Assembly (NCBI RefSeq): GCF_001015055.1
Contig: NZ_BBWZ01000032.1
Span: forward strand, 1-56,468
Source: Aneurinibacillus tyrosinisolvens
GTDB lineage: Bacteria; Bacillota; Bacilli; Aneurinibacillales; Aneurinibacillaceae
Length of the DNA: 56,468 nt
Reading direction: 5' to 3'
Shown here: positions 43,911 through 53,794 of the stretch, one piece after another
Position numbering within the stretch: position 1 is the first letter of the stretch
How the letters are laid out: the number at the start of each line of letters is the position of its first letter
Position numbers and translations under genes: made by a program
The notes under the pieces: generated by a model
Seen by the model: only the letters and a program-made list of their open reading frames with translations
Database searches by the model: none
Told to the model about the DNA's origin: nothing

Positions 43911-45425
43911 TTGCCATTTAAAAAGCTGGAAGAGCTTCATTTCGGAAACTTCTACACGGAACGTTCCAAACTGGAAGATCCCGCACTCATTTACCATGAT
44001 CAGAAGATTACATACGAGGAAATGCACCGCACCATAAGACAGTATGTAACCTACCTTCAACAGGAGGGCCTCAAGGCAGGGGACGTTATCGCGCTCAGCT
44101 GCTACAATACACCGGAGTTTATTTACAGCTATTTTGCCATCACACAACTCGGAGCCGTCGTCGTGCCCTTAAACCTCATGCTAACGCTGGAAGAAATCGT
44201 ATTCATCATCCGGGACTCCAACGCGAAAGCGATGTTTATTCACGAAAATATCCTCACAAAGCTAAAGAGCGAACCAGCAGCATTAAAAGCAGGGCTTGGG
44301 CTTGAGCACGTCTTTACGCTTGGAAGCGAATTAACGTCAGTCATTTACTCGCTGGAACCGTCTGATTTTCCCGACCCCGACCCTGAGAGCGTGTCCACCC
44401 TTCTCTATACTTCCGGAACAACGGGAAAGCCGAAGGGTGCCATGCTGAGCCATCGCAACCTAATGGCCAACACCGCATCCTGTATGGAAGCCTTGCACCA
44501 TAAAGCAGAGGACGTGTTTGTTTGTGTGCTGCCGATGTTTCATACGTTCGGCTTCACTACCTCCGTTCTGCTTCCGCTGTTTGCAGGTTCTTCAATCGTC
44601 ATTCATGAAGCGTTTCATCCGAAAGAAATTATGCAATCTCTCGTTCAGAATAAAATCACTGTTTTCTGCGGCGTACCCGCCATGTTTGTTGTGCTTGCCC
44701 AGGCGCTGCGGGAAGGAAAAGCTGCATTTCCTGATTTGCGCCTTGCCGTATCCGGCGGCTCTCCCCTGCCTGTTGAGATTCTTAATTTGTTCGTCCACCA
44801 TTATAACATTCCGCTTATGGAAGGGTATGGTCTAACGGAAGCCTCCCCTGTCGTCTGTTTTAATCCTCTGCACGGGGAGAAAAAACCCGGCTCCGTCGGT
44901 TTGCCCCTGGCTGGCGTAGAGGTGCGCATCATTGATGATAAGGGGAAAATGCTGGAACCGAATGAAGTCGGCGAAATTATTGTAAAAGGCCCGAACGTCA
45001 TGCTGGGATATTTACATCTACCTGAAGCGACAGCGGAAACCATTGTAGACGGATGGCTTCATACCGGCGATATGGGATATATAGACCATGAGGGTTATGT
45101 ATATATTGTAGATCGCAAAAAAGATATGATCATTACAAGAGGCTTAAACGTATACCCGCGGGAAATTGAAGAAGTGCTGTACCAGCACCCGGGCGTTCTC
45201 GAAGCCGCCGTTATTGGCGTGCCCGATGAGGTAAAAGGAGAGGTCATTAAAGCGTTTGTAGTGGCCAAGGAAGGGGAGAGCCTCGACCGGAGAAGCATTC
45301 TTGATTTCTTGAAGCCAAAGCTCGCCTCCTATAAGCTGCCGCGCCACGTGGAAGTTGTTGACCATCTGCCTAAAAACGCGGCAGGAAAAATTCTGAAAAA
45401 AGAGTTGAAACGGACACCGGATTAA
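43911..45425 (+). CDS. Long-chain fatty acid-CoA ligase (AMP-forming)
   Basis: 504-residue ANL-superfamily enzyme. The adenylate motifs are LLYTSGTTGKPKGAMLSH (A3, about 163), MEGYGLTEASP (A5), GWLHTGDMGYID (A7), DRKKDMIITRG (A8) and NAAGKILKKEL with the catalytic Lys (A10). It activates a carboxylic acid, probably a fatty acid, to acyl-CoA. The start is TTG 43911 with AAAGGAGG at 9 bp. The stop overlaps the convergent gene at 45422 by 4 bp. Confidence 0.93.
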   Translation: MPFKKLEELHFGNFYTERSKLEDPALIYHDQKITYEEMHRTIRQYVTYLQQEGLKAGDVIALSCYNTPEFIYSYFAITQLGAVVVPLNLMLTLEEIVFIIRDSNAKAMFIHENILTKLKSEPAALKAGLGLEHVFTLGSELTSVIYSLEPSDFPDPDPESVSTLLYTSGTTGKPKGAMLSHRNLMANTASCMEALHHKAEDVFVCVLPMFHTFGFTTSVLLPLFAGSSIVIHEAFHPKEIMQSLVQNKITVFCGVPAMFVVLAQALREGKAAFPDLRLAVSGGSPLPVEILNLFVHHYNIPLMEGYGLTEASPVVCFNPLHGEKKPGSVGLPLAGVEVRIIDDKGKMLEPNEVGEIIVKGPNVMLGYLHLPEATAETIVDGWLHTGDMGYIDHEGYVYIVDRKKDMIITRGLNVYPREIEEVLYQHPGVLEAAVIGVPDEVKGEVIKAFVVAKEGESLDRRSILDFLKPKLASYKLPRHVEVVDHLPKNAAGKILKKELKRTPD

Positions 45426-46141
45426 CCGATTACGTGGATCACATACAGCAAGAGGATAAGAGCGATAAATACAGGAAACGCCCGTCCTCCCTTTGTATTG
45501 GAGCTGATAAAGATCAGGCTCGCTCTAATAAGGAAAAGAACAGCAAAACAGAGCAAAGCAACCCCGAATACAAGGTGACGATTCCAATCAGCCACCATGC
45601 GCAGCATCATTCCTCCATGGATCATGGCTGCCGATAGGGCTAGCAATGAAGAAAGAGGAAAGAAAGGGAGCGCTCCCGTGGAGAAACGCCGCATAGCAAA
45701 CGTTTGACGCTTTCCTGTCATTGAAAGCAGACCGATAGGAAAAAGAAAAAAAATGACGGTAAGATAGCCTGTAACCCGCCCCATTTGATATAAAAAGGGA
45801 ACAGGTGTCTGGCCCGGCCCGGCGGGATTTTCCGCCTTCGCCGGTTCCTTTGGAGCAGGCTCTATCTGCTCCTTTTTTGTATCCCCGGTTTGAGTTTCCA
45901 CCTTCTGCTTATCTGTCGTATCCTGCTGCTTTGTTTCCGCATGGCTCGTGTCTCCCGGACTTAGAGAGGAGGGCGGCTGCTTCGTTTCGGCTGTCACTCC
46001 TTGACCTGTTCCCGCAGTCTGTTCACTTGTTGCCGGCGGATTGTAATCCGGTACCGGGTCCATAACAAGCAAAAAGAGCAGTATGCTGAACATGATGATG
46101 CCTACGAGCAGAATGAACCAGATAATATTCCGCAGCCACAT
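45422..46141 (-). CDS. Hypothetical membrane protein with Thr/Gln/Lys-rich linker
   Basis: 239 residues: an N-terminal membrane helix (LRNIIWFILLVGIIMFSILL), an exposed low-complexity linker of about 80 residues rich in Thr, Gln, Lys and Pro, then four helices. I do not recognise the family. ATG 46141 is preferred because AAAGGAGATG lies 10 bp upstream. The layout, an anchored linker joining a membrane domain, is unusual for a monoderm housekeeping protein. Confidence 0.6.
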   Translation of the reverse strand: MWLRNIIWFILLVGIIMFSILLFLLVMDPVPDYNPPATSEQTAGTGQGVTAETKQPPSSLSPGDTSHAETKQQDTTDKQKVETQTGDTKKEQIEPAPKEPAKAENPAGPGQTPVPFLYQMGRVTGYLTVIFFLFPIGLLSMTGKRQTFAMRRFSTGALPFFPLSSLLALSAAMIHGGMMLRMVADWNRHLVFGVALLCFAVLFLIRASLIFISSNTKGGRAFPVFIALILLLYVIHVIG

Positions 46142-46326
46142 CGATTGCTCATCTCCTTTAAGCTCGCCCACATCTTTTATAATTTTTATGTATGCCTTGT
46201 ACAATAAAATATGCCCTTATCAGGTATGTAATTTTATATTCATCCAAAAATTGTAACAATTTCACGGTTCGCATAATAGCCAATTGAATTATAATGGATG
46301 TGCTATCGGTGAAAGGAGCGGCACAA

Positions 46327-46788
46327 ATGCAAAACAGGAATACGATACTCGTTCTGTTTATTTTATTATTATTCGTCCTCACATCCTGTTCTTCCGGTAA
46401 TAAACAGGAAACATTGCCGAACGGCGATACGATAGAAACGACTGCCAGTATTCACGATCTCCCCGAAATTCTAACGACTGCGGACGGCGGCGTGAAAAGC
46501 GTGTATGCCCTTGCCCTGGAGCACCAGGATATAATGAAGCAAGTTCCTGTCTATGACGGAAGTCCATACAATAGTGTTCTGGAAGCTTTTTTTTATAAGG
46601 TCAACGCCGATGGAAGTCTTGCGTGGAATTCTCATGGGATGACGAGCGGTAAAGCAATCGCTGTGGCAACCGATGTCATTACGATGAAGGACGCGGGAAA
46701 ATCTGCAGATGAAATCAAGCAGGAAGTTAAAAAGAAGTATGAAGGAGAATACGGGGCGGATTCACCAAAACGGACATACAAACCGTAA
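46327..46788 (+). CDS. Hypothetical lipoprotein
   Basis: 153 residues. Signal ends in a lipobox LLFVLTSC; the mature part has NGDTIETTASIHDLPEILTT near 32, a HQDIMKQVPVYDGSPYNSVL segment near 78 and a charged C-terminus (ADEIKQEVKKKYEGEYG). The MKQVPVYDGSPYNSV segment recalls PCYCGC-like lipoproteins but the cysteines are missing, so I leave it unnamed. AAAGGAG precedes ATG 46327. Confidence 0.65.
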   Translation: MQNRNTILVLFILLLFVLTSCSSGNKQETLPNGDTIETTASIHDLPEILTTADGGVKSVYALALEHQDIMKQVPVYDGSPYNSVLEAFFYKVNADGSLAWNSHGMTSGKAIAVATDVITMKDAGKSADEIKQEVKKKYEGEYGADSPKRTYKP

Positions 46789-46824
46789 GAAAAAAAGCAG
46801 ACCCTGCGCGGATCTGCTTTTTTT
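46788..46824. terminator. Bidirectional terminator
   Basis: AAAAGCAGACC ... GATCTGCTTTTTT stem between the lipoprotein gene and the convergent pterin dehydratase gene. Confidence 0.8.
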
Positions 46825-47127
46825 CTATATCGCCTTTGACTGGGGAAGCGTTATGCTGTTCAGCTTTTGGGCAAGGGCAAAGTCCTTTCCTGTAAGTCCG
46901 TTTTCCTCGTGGGTACTCAACCTTATGGTTACCTTGTTGTATCGTATGTCAATATCAGGGTGATGGTTTGCCGCTTCAGCGAATTCGCCTACCTGGTTGA
47001 CAAATGCAAGCGCCTGGCGAAAATCGGCGAAAGTAATCGTTCGCTCGATGTAACGGCTGCCTTCCGATGACCAGCCTGGAATTTTAGACAGGTTCAATGC
47101 AATTTGTTCTTGCAATAATTTCGCCAT
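46825..47127 (-). CDS. 4a-hydroxytetrahydrobiopterin dehydratase (PCD)
   Basis: 100-residue pterin-4a-carbinolamine dehydratase. The signature is EFAEAANHHPDIDIRYNKVT with the HHPD active-site motif, and the C-terminus LTGKDFALAQKLN. It recycles pterin cofactor after aromatic amino-acid hydroxylation, or acts in molybdopterin-related chemistry. No phenylalanine hydroxylase gene is nearby. ATG 47127 has AGAAGGGA at 9 bp. Confidence 0.93.
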   Translation of the reverse strand: MAKLLQEQIALNLSKIPGWSSEGSRYIERTITFADFRQALAFVNQVGEFAEAANHHPDIDIRYNKVTIRLSTHEENGLTGKDFALAQKLNSITLPQSKAI

Positions 47128-47238
47128 TAACATCATCCCTTCTCTTTTCCATTATTGTATTCGCGTATTTTCATGATATGCGTTTACGATAAATATGTAT
47201 TATTACCCTCCTATTACCCGCTTTTGCTTTGCTTGAAA

Positions 47239-48180
47239 CTATTTACCTCCTTCTATAGGGAATGAAACAATGAAGGTCGATCCTTCTCCAACGACGCTTC
47301 TCGTATCAATTGTACCTCTATGATACTGGACCAGGCTCTTTGTAATGGCTAAGCCAAGGCCGAATCCTTCATATTTCTTGTTATACGATGAATCTACTTG
47401 CTTAAACGGCTGATAAATCCGGTGGAGGTTCTCTTCGGAAATTCCAATTCCGTTATCCTCAACTTCAACAAAGCATGTTCCATTCTTAATATAGGCCCGT
47501 ACGACGATCCTTCCGCCCGCAGGTGTATACTTGATAGCATTCTGCACCAGGTTGCTTACAATCTGTTTGATTTTACCACTGTCCGCATACAGCTTCAGCG
47601 GAGACTCCTGCGTCAGGACCTCAAGCGTATGATTTTTTTTATCGGCGTTTGTTCTCAATTCATCTACGGTCTCCCTTATAATCTCATCAAGGGATATGTA
47701 AGCCATCCTCATCTCGACCTTTCCCGATTCAATACGCGACAATTCAATTAAATCATTAATTAAATTCAACAGGTCCTCCGATTTACGGTGAATTGTCTGG
47801 ACAAACTTCAAATCGGCCTCCTCTCCTTCCTTCTGGGAAAGCCGTTCTGTCAGCAATTCTGAGTATCCCATAATAACGGTGAGGGGGGTCCGGAGTTCAT
47901 GGGAAACATTGGCCAGGAACTCCGTTTTCAGCCTGTCAAGTTCCGACAGCTGTCTGTTTGTCTCCTCGAGCATCCGGTATTGGGCAGCCATCTTGTTGCT
48001 CACCATCCAGATGAGCCCAAGCAGAATGATGTTAATCGTGACGCTAATCCATAGTTCTTTTCCGTATGGTTTTGGTATCGTGATTCCCATATAAACAAAC
48101 CATCCTACCAGCGGTAGAATGGTAATTAACAGGAGAAAAATAGAGATTTGAAGTGAATATATGTCTTTTTCCTTCTTCAC
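47239..48180 (-). CDS. Sensor histidine kinase
   Basis: 313 residues: two membrane helices (about 9-30 and 41-62) with almost no extracytoplasmic loop, then the HisKA dimerisation helix with the phospho-acceptor in FLANVSHELRTPL (about 97) and an HATPase with N box LVQNAIKYTP, G1 VEDNGIG and G2 GFGLGLAITKSLVQ. Without a sensor domain it may sense the membrane or receive signals from the BMP lipoprotein/kinase encoded upstream. It is the last gene of the minus-strand signalling locus, 9 bp after the receiver gene. Confidence 0.93.
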   Translation of the reverse strand: MKKEKDIYSLQISIFLLLITILPLVGWFVYMGITIPKPYGKELWISVTINIILLGLIWMVSNKMAAQYRMLEETNRQLSELDRLKTEFLANVSHELRTPLTVIMGYSELLTERLSQKEGEEADLKFVQTIHRKSEDLLNLINDLIELSRIESGKVEMRMAYISLDEIIRETVDELRTNADKKNHTLEVLTQESPLKLYADSGKIKQIVSNLVQNAIKYTPAGGRIVVRAYIKNGTCFVEVEDNGIGISEENLHRIYQPFKQVDSSYNKKYEGFGLGLAITKSLVQYHRGTIDTRSVVGEGSTFIVSFPIEGGK

Positions 48181-48189
48181 GCGGCAGCC

Positions 48190-48606
48190 CTACTCCTCTT
48201 TGCCAAGAAGTGAAACAGAAAACTCAGTTTGTACCTCTTGCTTAATATAAGTCTCAACCTGTTCCAAAAATGTTCTAATACGGATTGGTTTTGTAATATA
48301 ACCATTGCACCCGGCGTCCAGCGCAGATTTAATATCTGATTTCATCGCTAATGCAGAAAGCGCAACAATCGGAATCGAAGCGAGCTCCGGTATCGACTTA
48401 ATCGTACGTGTTACGGCCAATCCATCCATCTCCGGCATATGAATGTCCATTAGAATCAAATCCGGCCGAAAGCTTTCAAGCATCTCAAGCGCCCGCATTC
48501 CACTCTCCGCCAAATGCAATTCGTACTCCTCATTCAAATGAAGAATCTCGACAAATAATTCTCTGTTCGAAGGATTGTCTTCGACGAGTAAAATTTGTTT
48601 TTTCAT
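48190..48606 (-). CDS. Single-domain response regulator
   Basis: 138 residues: one receiver domain with acidic pocket ILLVEDNPSN, phospho-accepting Asp in LILMDIHMPEMDG, and the conserved Lys in YITKPI. No output domain, so it probably acts in a phosphorelay (Spo0F/CheY-like) or by protein contacts. The ATG at 48606 follows AAAGGGGAAAC; the longer frame to 48795 overlaps the kinase gene end and lacks a signal. It sits between two kinase genes. Confidence 0.9.
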   Translation of the reverse strand: MKKQILLVEDNPSNRELFVEILHLNEEYELHLAESGMRALEMLESFRPDLILMDIHMPEMDGLAVTRTIKSIPELASIPIVALSALAMKSDIKSALDAGCNGYITKPIRIRTFLEQVETYIKQEVQTEFSVSLLGKEE

Positions 48607-48664
48607 ACACTGTTTCCCCTTTACCTTATCCATTATATTAGGAAGGCTCATGTACTTATGCTTC

Positions 48665-50577
48665 CTATAGTATTTCATCAGCAGAATGAATGACTCTATC
48701 AGCAAGGCGCATGACTTGCCCGCGCTCGACAAACCGCGGTGTATTTGTAAAATAAGCAAGAAGCATACCTGCGTAACGGGACCGGATCGATTCAAGTATA
48801 TTCAAGTACTCCGTCTTATAATTGACATCAGCGACAATAACCAGGTCATAGTCTGGAATGTGCGGAAGATTTACTTCTTCTTCCGATTTTACCATAAACG
48901 CATCGAGGTGGATGGTATTTTTTTGAAGCCGTTCAGACATCGCGGCAAGATTTGAAGCAAATTCAGCCGTGTAAAGCAGCAGGATGTTGCCTGCCCGTTC
49001 ATTTTGGGAGAGTTTCTCCACTTTGTTATCTGCCTGATACAGGGCAGGCAGGCAAACTGTAAAAATACTTCCTTCATGAATCGTGCTATCGACTGTAATT
49101 GTTCCGCCATGCAGTTCTACAAGCTGTTTAGTAAGCGCGAGCCCCAGGCCCGTTCCTTCATATTTCCGCTCAAGCCTGCCATCGTTCTGATAAAATTGCT
49201 CAAATATTTTATCCAGCTTGTCCGCCTCGATCCCAATCCCTTGATCAATAACCCGAATGCGTAACGACTCATTTGCCTGCTCTACCGATACCGACACCTC
49301 ACTGCCGCCCGAACTAAACTTTATCGCGTTGGATAATAGATTAATAAGGATTTGCTTTATGCGTATTTCATCCGCAGTAATAATAGGTTTTATTGGATCC
49401 GGAATATTCTTTATAAGCCGGACTCCCTTCTTTTCCGCGCGAGGTGCCAGCATCGTTAGCGCGCTGTCTATTAGTGCAGCTAAATTGAAGCGTGACAATT
49501 CAAGCTCGTATTTTCCCGCCTCAATTTTTGTTAAATCCAAAATATCATTTATCATAGAAAGGAGATGCTCGGCTGCATTAATGATGTTTGTAGCATACTG
49601 CTTTTGTGAAGGGATCGGCATTCCAACTGCTTTCCCCTCATAAATTAATTCAGCAAATCCAATGATGCCGGTTAGAGGCGTTCTCAATTCATGCGACATG
49701 TTAGCAAGAAACTCTGATTTAAGACGGGTTGCTTCCTGCGCGCGCGCTGACTCTTCCTTTAATCGGATGTTAGCCATCTGGAGCTCAGCAACAAGCTGTG
49801 AAATGCTAATGCTCATTTGATTAAAAGCATTTCCGAGTTCCCCAAGTTCATCCCGGTTTTCACATCAACCCGGGCTGTAAAATCCCCTTTTGTCATTTTT
49901 CTTACACCATGCAGTAAAAATAGAACCGGATGGGTCATCATTCGGGACAGATATAGGGCGAAATAAATAGCAAGCAGAAGGATTACGCCAATGACAACAT
50001 AGCTAAGCTTAACGGCGGACCATGCATTCGCAATCGCATCCTGGTAAATGTCATAAAGCTCTGCCGACTTACGCTGTGAGAGCTTTTCCACTTCGTTCAT
50101 TAACTTCACGGCGATTGGCTGCGCTTCCGTATTTAATGTCGAAATGGCATCCTTCTTGTTGCCCAATTGATACACCGGTATTACCCGATCCCGCAGCAAA
50201 AACTCCCAGTCCTCGCTATGGTAGATAAATTGCTCAACAGCAGACTTTTCCTGGGGGGAGGCTCCGTCAAGCAGCTTTTTCTCAATTTGGGCTGCCCGGC
50301 CGCTTGCCTCATCAAACTTTCTAACAAAGTCTTCATTTCCTGTCGTAACGTAAAGCATGACAAAATTAATCCGTTCCATAATCATGCTTTTTACCTGAAG
50401 CTGGGTAACCAGCTTGGGAACGGACTGGTTCGTCACTTCTTCGCTATTACGCACAACATTCAGGAGCTGAACGTTTAAAATCAGCATGCCGATTCCTCCG
50501 GTAAGCACAATGGCAAGAAAGCCACTGAATAGCTTCATCCGGATGGACAAATGATTCCATTTCTGAAACATGTTCAT
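48665..50577 (-). pseudogene. HAMP-type sensor histidine kinase split by a one-base frameshift
   Basis: The first part (from ATG 50577) has a membrane helix, a helical extracytoplasmic four-helix-bundle-like domain (VTNQSVPKLVTQLQVKSMIM), a second helix and the start of a HAMP domain (GDFTARVDVKT). Near 49856 one C is missing in AAAACCGGGATG; restoring it gives KTRDELGELGNAFNQMS and joins the HAMP to the rest: HisKA with FLANMSHELRTPL, HATPase (LLSNAIKFSSGG, GTGLGLALTKQL) and a C-terminal degenerate receiver-like domain (DYDLVIVADVNYKTEYL). The full protein would be about 637 residues. Frameshift or sequencing error. Expected to pair with the BMP lipoprotein encoded 22 bp upstream. Confidence 0.85.
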
Positions 50578-50598
50578 CGTTTTAACTCCAGACCATTC

Positions 50599-51579
50599 CT
50601 ATTTATGTACCACAACCGGCAGGGTAAACTTCCCTTCTTTATACTGTGCCAGGCGAAGCATCACCTTTTTTTGAACTTCCGGGGGGACCATTGGGCCAAA
50701 AGGGGCTAATTCCTGAACCCCATCCTGAAAATCAAAATAAAGACTTCCTCCCTGCAATGTGCCCTCTTGATATTTCTTGGCGATTTCCACATATAGATTC
50801 GTCACATGCTGAACCGTGCTTGTAATTACCGTTTCTTTGGATACAAAAGATTGGTTGGAGATATACCCAATGGCGAGCCTGTTTGCATGGTGCGCTTCCA
50901 TGATTACTTTAAGATTAAAGCCATCACCCATCGGCACGAGAATGTCCACCCCGCTTTTTATCATTTCACGGGCGATTTTCTCTGCCTTCTCCCCATCATT
51001 CCAATCTTGCACTTCTTCTATTAAAACTTGATTAGCAGAGTTCTGTTCCTTAACTGCTTTTACAAAAGAATCGATTTCCTTCATGGATTGATAAGCTGGA
51101 ATGAGGCCAACCTTATGCGTCTTTGTCATTAGCCCCGCAACCATACCGGAGAAATACCCCATAGACTCAGGCGTAAAATTCATGGCCGATACATTCGTTT
51201 CCTTCGACTGTCCATTAAAAAAAACGAAGTGCGTGTTCGGGTATTTCTTAGCCAGGCTATTAAATGCACGCTCAAAGCTTCTTCCATTCCCGAAAATCAA
51301 CTGGTATCCCTCTTTGGCCAGCGCTTCCGTTTCACTTCTTCTTTTATCGTCATTATCAACATATTGAACAACCTTCACTTTAGCATTCATCGTGCGTTCT
51401 ATTTCTTTTAACCCTTTATAAGCCTGGCTGTCCCATCCCTGGTCATATATTTCGCCTTCTACGAGAAGAGCTGCATGAAAAGATGTTCCTTCTTTTACCC
51501 TGACTGCATTTTCAACCTGAAACAGAGGAGAACAGGCAGTTGCGATAAGAACAAGAATAACAATGATTATGACCCTCAT
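50599..51579 (-). CDS. BMP-family solute-binding lipoprotein (sensor-type)
   Basis: 326 residues. Lipobox at VLIATAC near 16, then a type I periplasmic-binding fold of the BMP/Med family: ALLVEGEIYDQGWDSQAYKG near 44, FGNGRSFERAF, HFVFFNGQSKETNVSAMNF and GVDILVPMGDGFNLKVIMEA. BMP proteins usually bind nucleosides and deliver them to an ABC transporter, but no permease or ATPase gene is here. Instead the gene sits directly before a kinase gene, so it probably acts as a ligand sensor. It could also resemble Med, a competence regulator. Confidence 0.85.
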   Translation of the reverse strand: MRVIIIVILVLIATACSPLFQVENAVRVKEGTSFHAALLVEGEIYDQGWDSQAYKGLKEIERTMNAKVKVVQYVDNDDKRRSETEALAKEGYQLIFGNGRSFERAFNSLAKKYPNTHFVFFNGQSKETNVSAMNFTPESMGYFSGMVAGLMTKTHKVGLIPAYQSMKEIDSFVKAVKEQNSANQVLIEEVQDWNDGEKAEKIAREMIKSGVDILVPMGDGFNLKVIMEAHHANRLAIGYISNQSFVSKETVITSTVQHVTNLYVEIAKKYQEGTLQGGSLYFDFQDGVQELAPFGPMVPPEVQKKVMLRLAQYKEGKFTLPVVVHK

Positions 51580-51654
51580 ATTACGGTACTCCTTCTCTAT
51601 ATGGCTATAGAATCATTGTAAACTTATTTTACCATAGGTCAGAAGTGCAAAAAT

Positions 51655-51690
51655 TGCAGAAAAAAAATCCAGGGCGTTTTTGCCGTTGGA
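51655..51690 (-). terminator. Rho-independent terminator
   Basis: AAAATCCAACGGC ... GCCCTGGATTTTTTT stem past the stop of the gene at 51693. Confidence 0.75.
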
Positions 51691-51692
51691 TT

Positions 51693-52232
51693 TTAATTGT
51701 TTTGAATGTCGTATTGTTTGATTTTATAGTATAAAGTGCGCAGTGAAATATCCAGCTTTTCAGCCGCGAGCCTTCTGTTTCCTTCTACTTCTGTGAGAAC
51801 CTTCTCAATATGCGTTCTTTCTACCTCTTCCAGAGTGGGCAGCGTTTCCAAAGTGTTCATCGTTATATACTCCATTGCGTTTTGCACCGTTTCACGAAGG
51901 TGCGGGAGTTTAAACGGCTTGCATATATAATCGAGAGCGCCGAGTTTCATCGCCTGAACAGCTGTTTCGATGGTAGCATAGGCCGTTACCATAATAACCT
52001 GGCAATCCGGATTAATGGCTTTGAGCGCTGCAAGGATCTCTATCCCATTCATTTCAGGCAGTTGAACATCCAGCAGCACAAGCTCCGGCCGATGTTCTTC
52101 ATATAATGTTAAGGCACTCTGACCGGTATGAGCGGTGAGGACTTCTATGTTCTGCGAATCAATAGCTGTCGCCATCAAAAAGCAGATATCAACATCGTCA
52201 TCAACGATAAGAACCCGCAGCTTATCCGCCAT
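51693..52232 (-). CDS. Response regulator with Fis-type HTH output
   Basis: 179 residues: receiver with phospho-Asp in LVLLDVQLPEMNG, Thr/Lys switch residues (VTAYATIETA, CKPFKLPHL), a short linker and a C-terminal Fis-like helix-turn-helix (EGNRRLAAEKLDISLRTLYY). It lacks the AAA+ sigma-54 domain, so it resembles ActR/PrrA-type or NtrC-minus regulators. It is the most upstream gene of the locus; a terminator follows it, so the lipoprotein-kinase genes may be its targets. ATG 52232 follows AGGGGGAA. Confidence 0.92.
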   Translation of the reverse strand: MADKLRVLIVDDDVDICFLMATAIDSQNIEVLTAHTGQSALTLYEEHRPELVLLDVQLPEMNGIEILAALKAINPDCQVIMVTAYATIETAVQAMKLGALDYICKPFKLPHLRETVQNAMEYITMNTLETLPTLEEVERTHIEKVLTEVEGNRRLAAEKLDISLRTLYYKIKQYDIQNN

Positions 52233-52310
52233 TATGCATTCCCCCTGTTTTTACCATTATAGCACAGGATAGGCAGGTACAGAGAGATTTTGAAGAAGTG
52301 AAGGTACTGT

Positions 52311-53759
52311 TTAAACCCGCTCTAATGGTTTCGCGACTTTTGCCAGAATGTCTCTGGCAATATGAATGCCACAGGCGCCTGCCTGAGCCAGCCCCCGCGT
52401 AATGCCGGCTCCGTCCCCTCCTGCGTACAAACCTTTGATTTCCGTTTCGAAGTTCACCGTCAGGTGTGGCCTTGCGGAATAAAACTTTGCTTCAACCCCG
52501 TAAAACAGAGTATGTTCGCTTGCAATGCCGGGGGTTACGTGATCAAGCGCCTCTACCATTTCAATTAAACTTTTCATCGTGTTATATGGCAAAACCAAAC
52601 CTAAATCACCTGGCACCGCTTCTTTTAGGGTCGGTTCTATAAATCCTTCTTTTATACGTTTTTCCGTTGAACGGCGTCCTTTTTTTATATCCCCGAACCG
52701 CTGGACAATAACGGAACCATTTGACAGGTCGTTCGCTCTTCGCGATACTTCTTTCGCGTACTCGTTTGGCTTATCAAAAGGTTCTGTAAAAACATGAGAA
52801 ACGAGCAGCGCAAAATTCGTATTCGGGCTGCCAAGCTTCTCATCCTTATAAGCGTGGCCGTTAGCCGCCATAACCCCACTATGGTTTTCTACCACAACAT
52901 GTCCGCTTGGATTCGAACAGAAGCTGCGAATAATTTGGTCGGTCGAAGATTTATAAATGAATTTGCCTTCATATAAATGCTTGTTAATCTCTTGCATCAC
53001 AACATTTGTTGTTTCGACGCGCACGCCGACATCCACCTGGTTATTAAGAAGGCGCAGGCCTTGTTTCTTCAATATGTTTCCGAACCATTCTGATCCGTCA
53101 CGGCCGGGCACAATGACAACCTTGTCTGCCAGGTACATTTCACCTGATTTTGATTCGATGCCAGTGATCGCGAGCCCCTCTTCATTTTTCTCGGTAAGAA
53201 TGTCGGCGACTTCGGTGCGAAACTTCATCGTGATTTTTGTTTCCAGTTCTTTATATATACTCTGTAAAATCTGGAGATTTTGTTCTGTGCCAAGATGGCG
53301 CACGTTGGCCCGCAGCAGTTTTAAACCAACGCCGGCACCCTTCCTTTCAATCTCACGAACCGCCTCGGTTGTCGGATCCGTAATGCTTAGCGTCGCTCCA
53401 TGTTCAAGATTGATCTCATCAACATAACGAATCAATTCCAGCACTTTAGACGGTTCAAGGTAATCGGTCATCCATCCGCCAAACTCGATTGTAATATTAA
53501 ATTTACCATCCGAGTAAGCCCCGGCTCCCCCGAAGCCGTTTGTTATTGAACAGGCCGGCAGGCAACCGCTGAAATCCTTTCTTCCCGCTGGAGGGGGGCA
53601 TTTTTTTATTTTCTTTTCCAGAATGGGACAGTGGCGTTTAAATATATCATGCCCTTTATCGATTAATAAAACATCTAAGTCAGGGCTTTTTCTGACGAGT
53701 TCATATGCCGTAAAAATACCGGCGGGTCCGGCACCTACAATTATCACATCATATTTCAT
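52311..53759 (-). CDS. FAD-dependent dehydrogenase (COG2509 type)
   Basis: 482 residues. An N-terminal FAD dinucleotide motif VIIVGAGPAGIFTAYEL, a Cys-rich stretch (HCPILEKKIKKCPPPAGRKD) typical of COG2509 proteins, GFGGAGAYSDGKFN, and a C-terminal FAD motif YAGGDGAGITRGLAQAGACG. Family members are putative NAD(P)/FAD-dependent oxidoreductases without proven substrate. ATG 53759 has AGGGGGACACC upstream; the longer frame to 53888 extends into the IS605 element end. Confidence 0.88.
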   Translation of the reverse strand: MKYDVIIVGAGPAGIFTAYELVRKSPDLDVLLIDKGHDIFKRHCPILEKKIKKCPPPAGRKDFSGCLPACSITNGFGGAGAYSDGKFNITIEFGGWMTDYLEPSKVLELIRYVDEINLEHGATLSITDPTTEAVREIERKGAGVGLKLLRANVRHLGTEQNLQILQSIYKELETKITMKFRTEVADILTEKNEEGLAITGIESKSGEMYLADKVVIVPGRDGSEWFGNILKKQGLRLLNNQVDVGVRVETTNVVMQEINKHLYEGKFIYKSSTDQIIRSFCSNPSGHVVVENHSGVMAANGHAYKDEKLGSPNTNFALLVSHVFTEPFDKPNEYAKEVSRRANDLSNGSVIVQRFGDIKKGRRSTEKRIKEGFIEPTLKEAVPGDLGLVLPYNTMKSLIEMVEALDHVTPGIASEHTLFYGVEAKFYSARPHLTVNFETEIKGLYAGGDGAGITRGLAQAGACGIHIARDILAKVAKPLERV

Positions 53760-53794
53760 AATCGGTGTCCCCCTTGGATGCAAATATATCTTAT

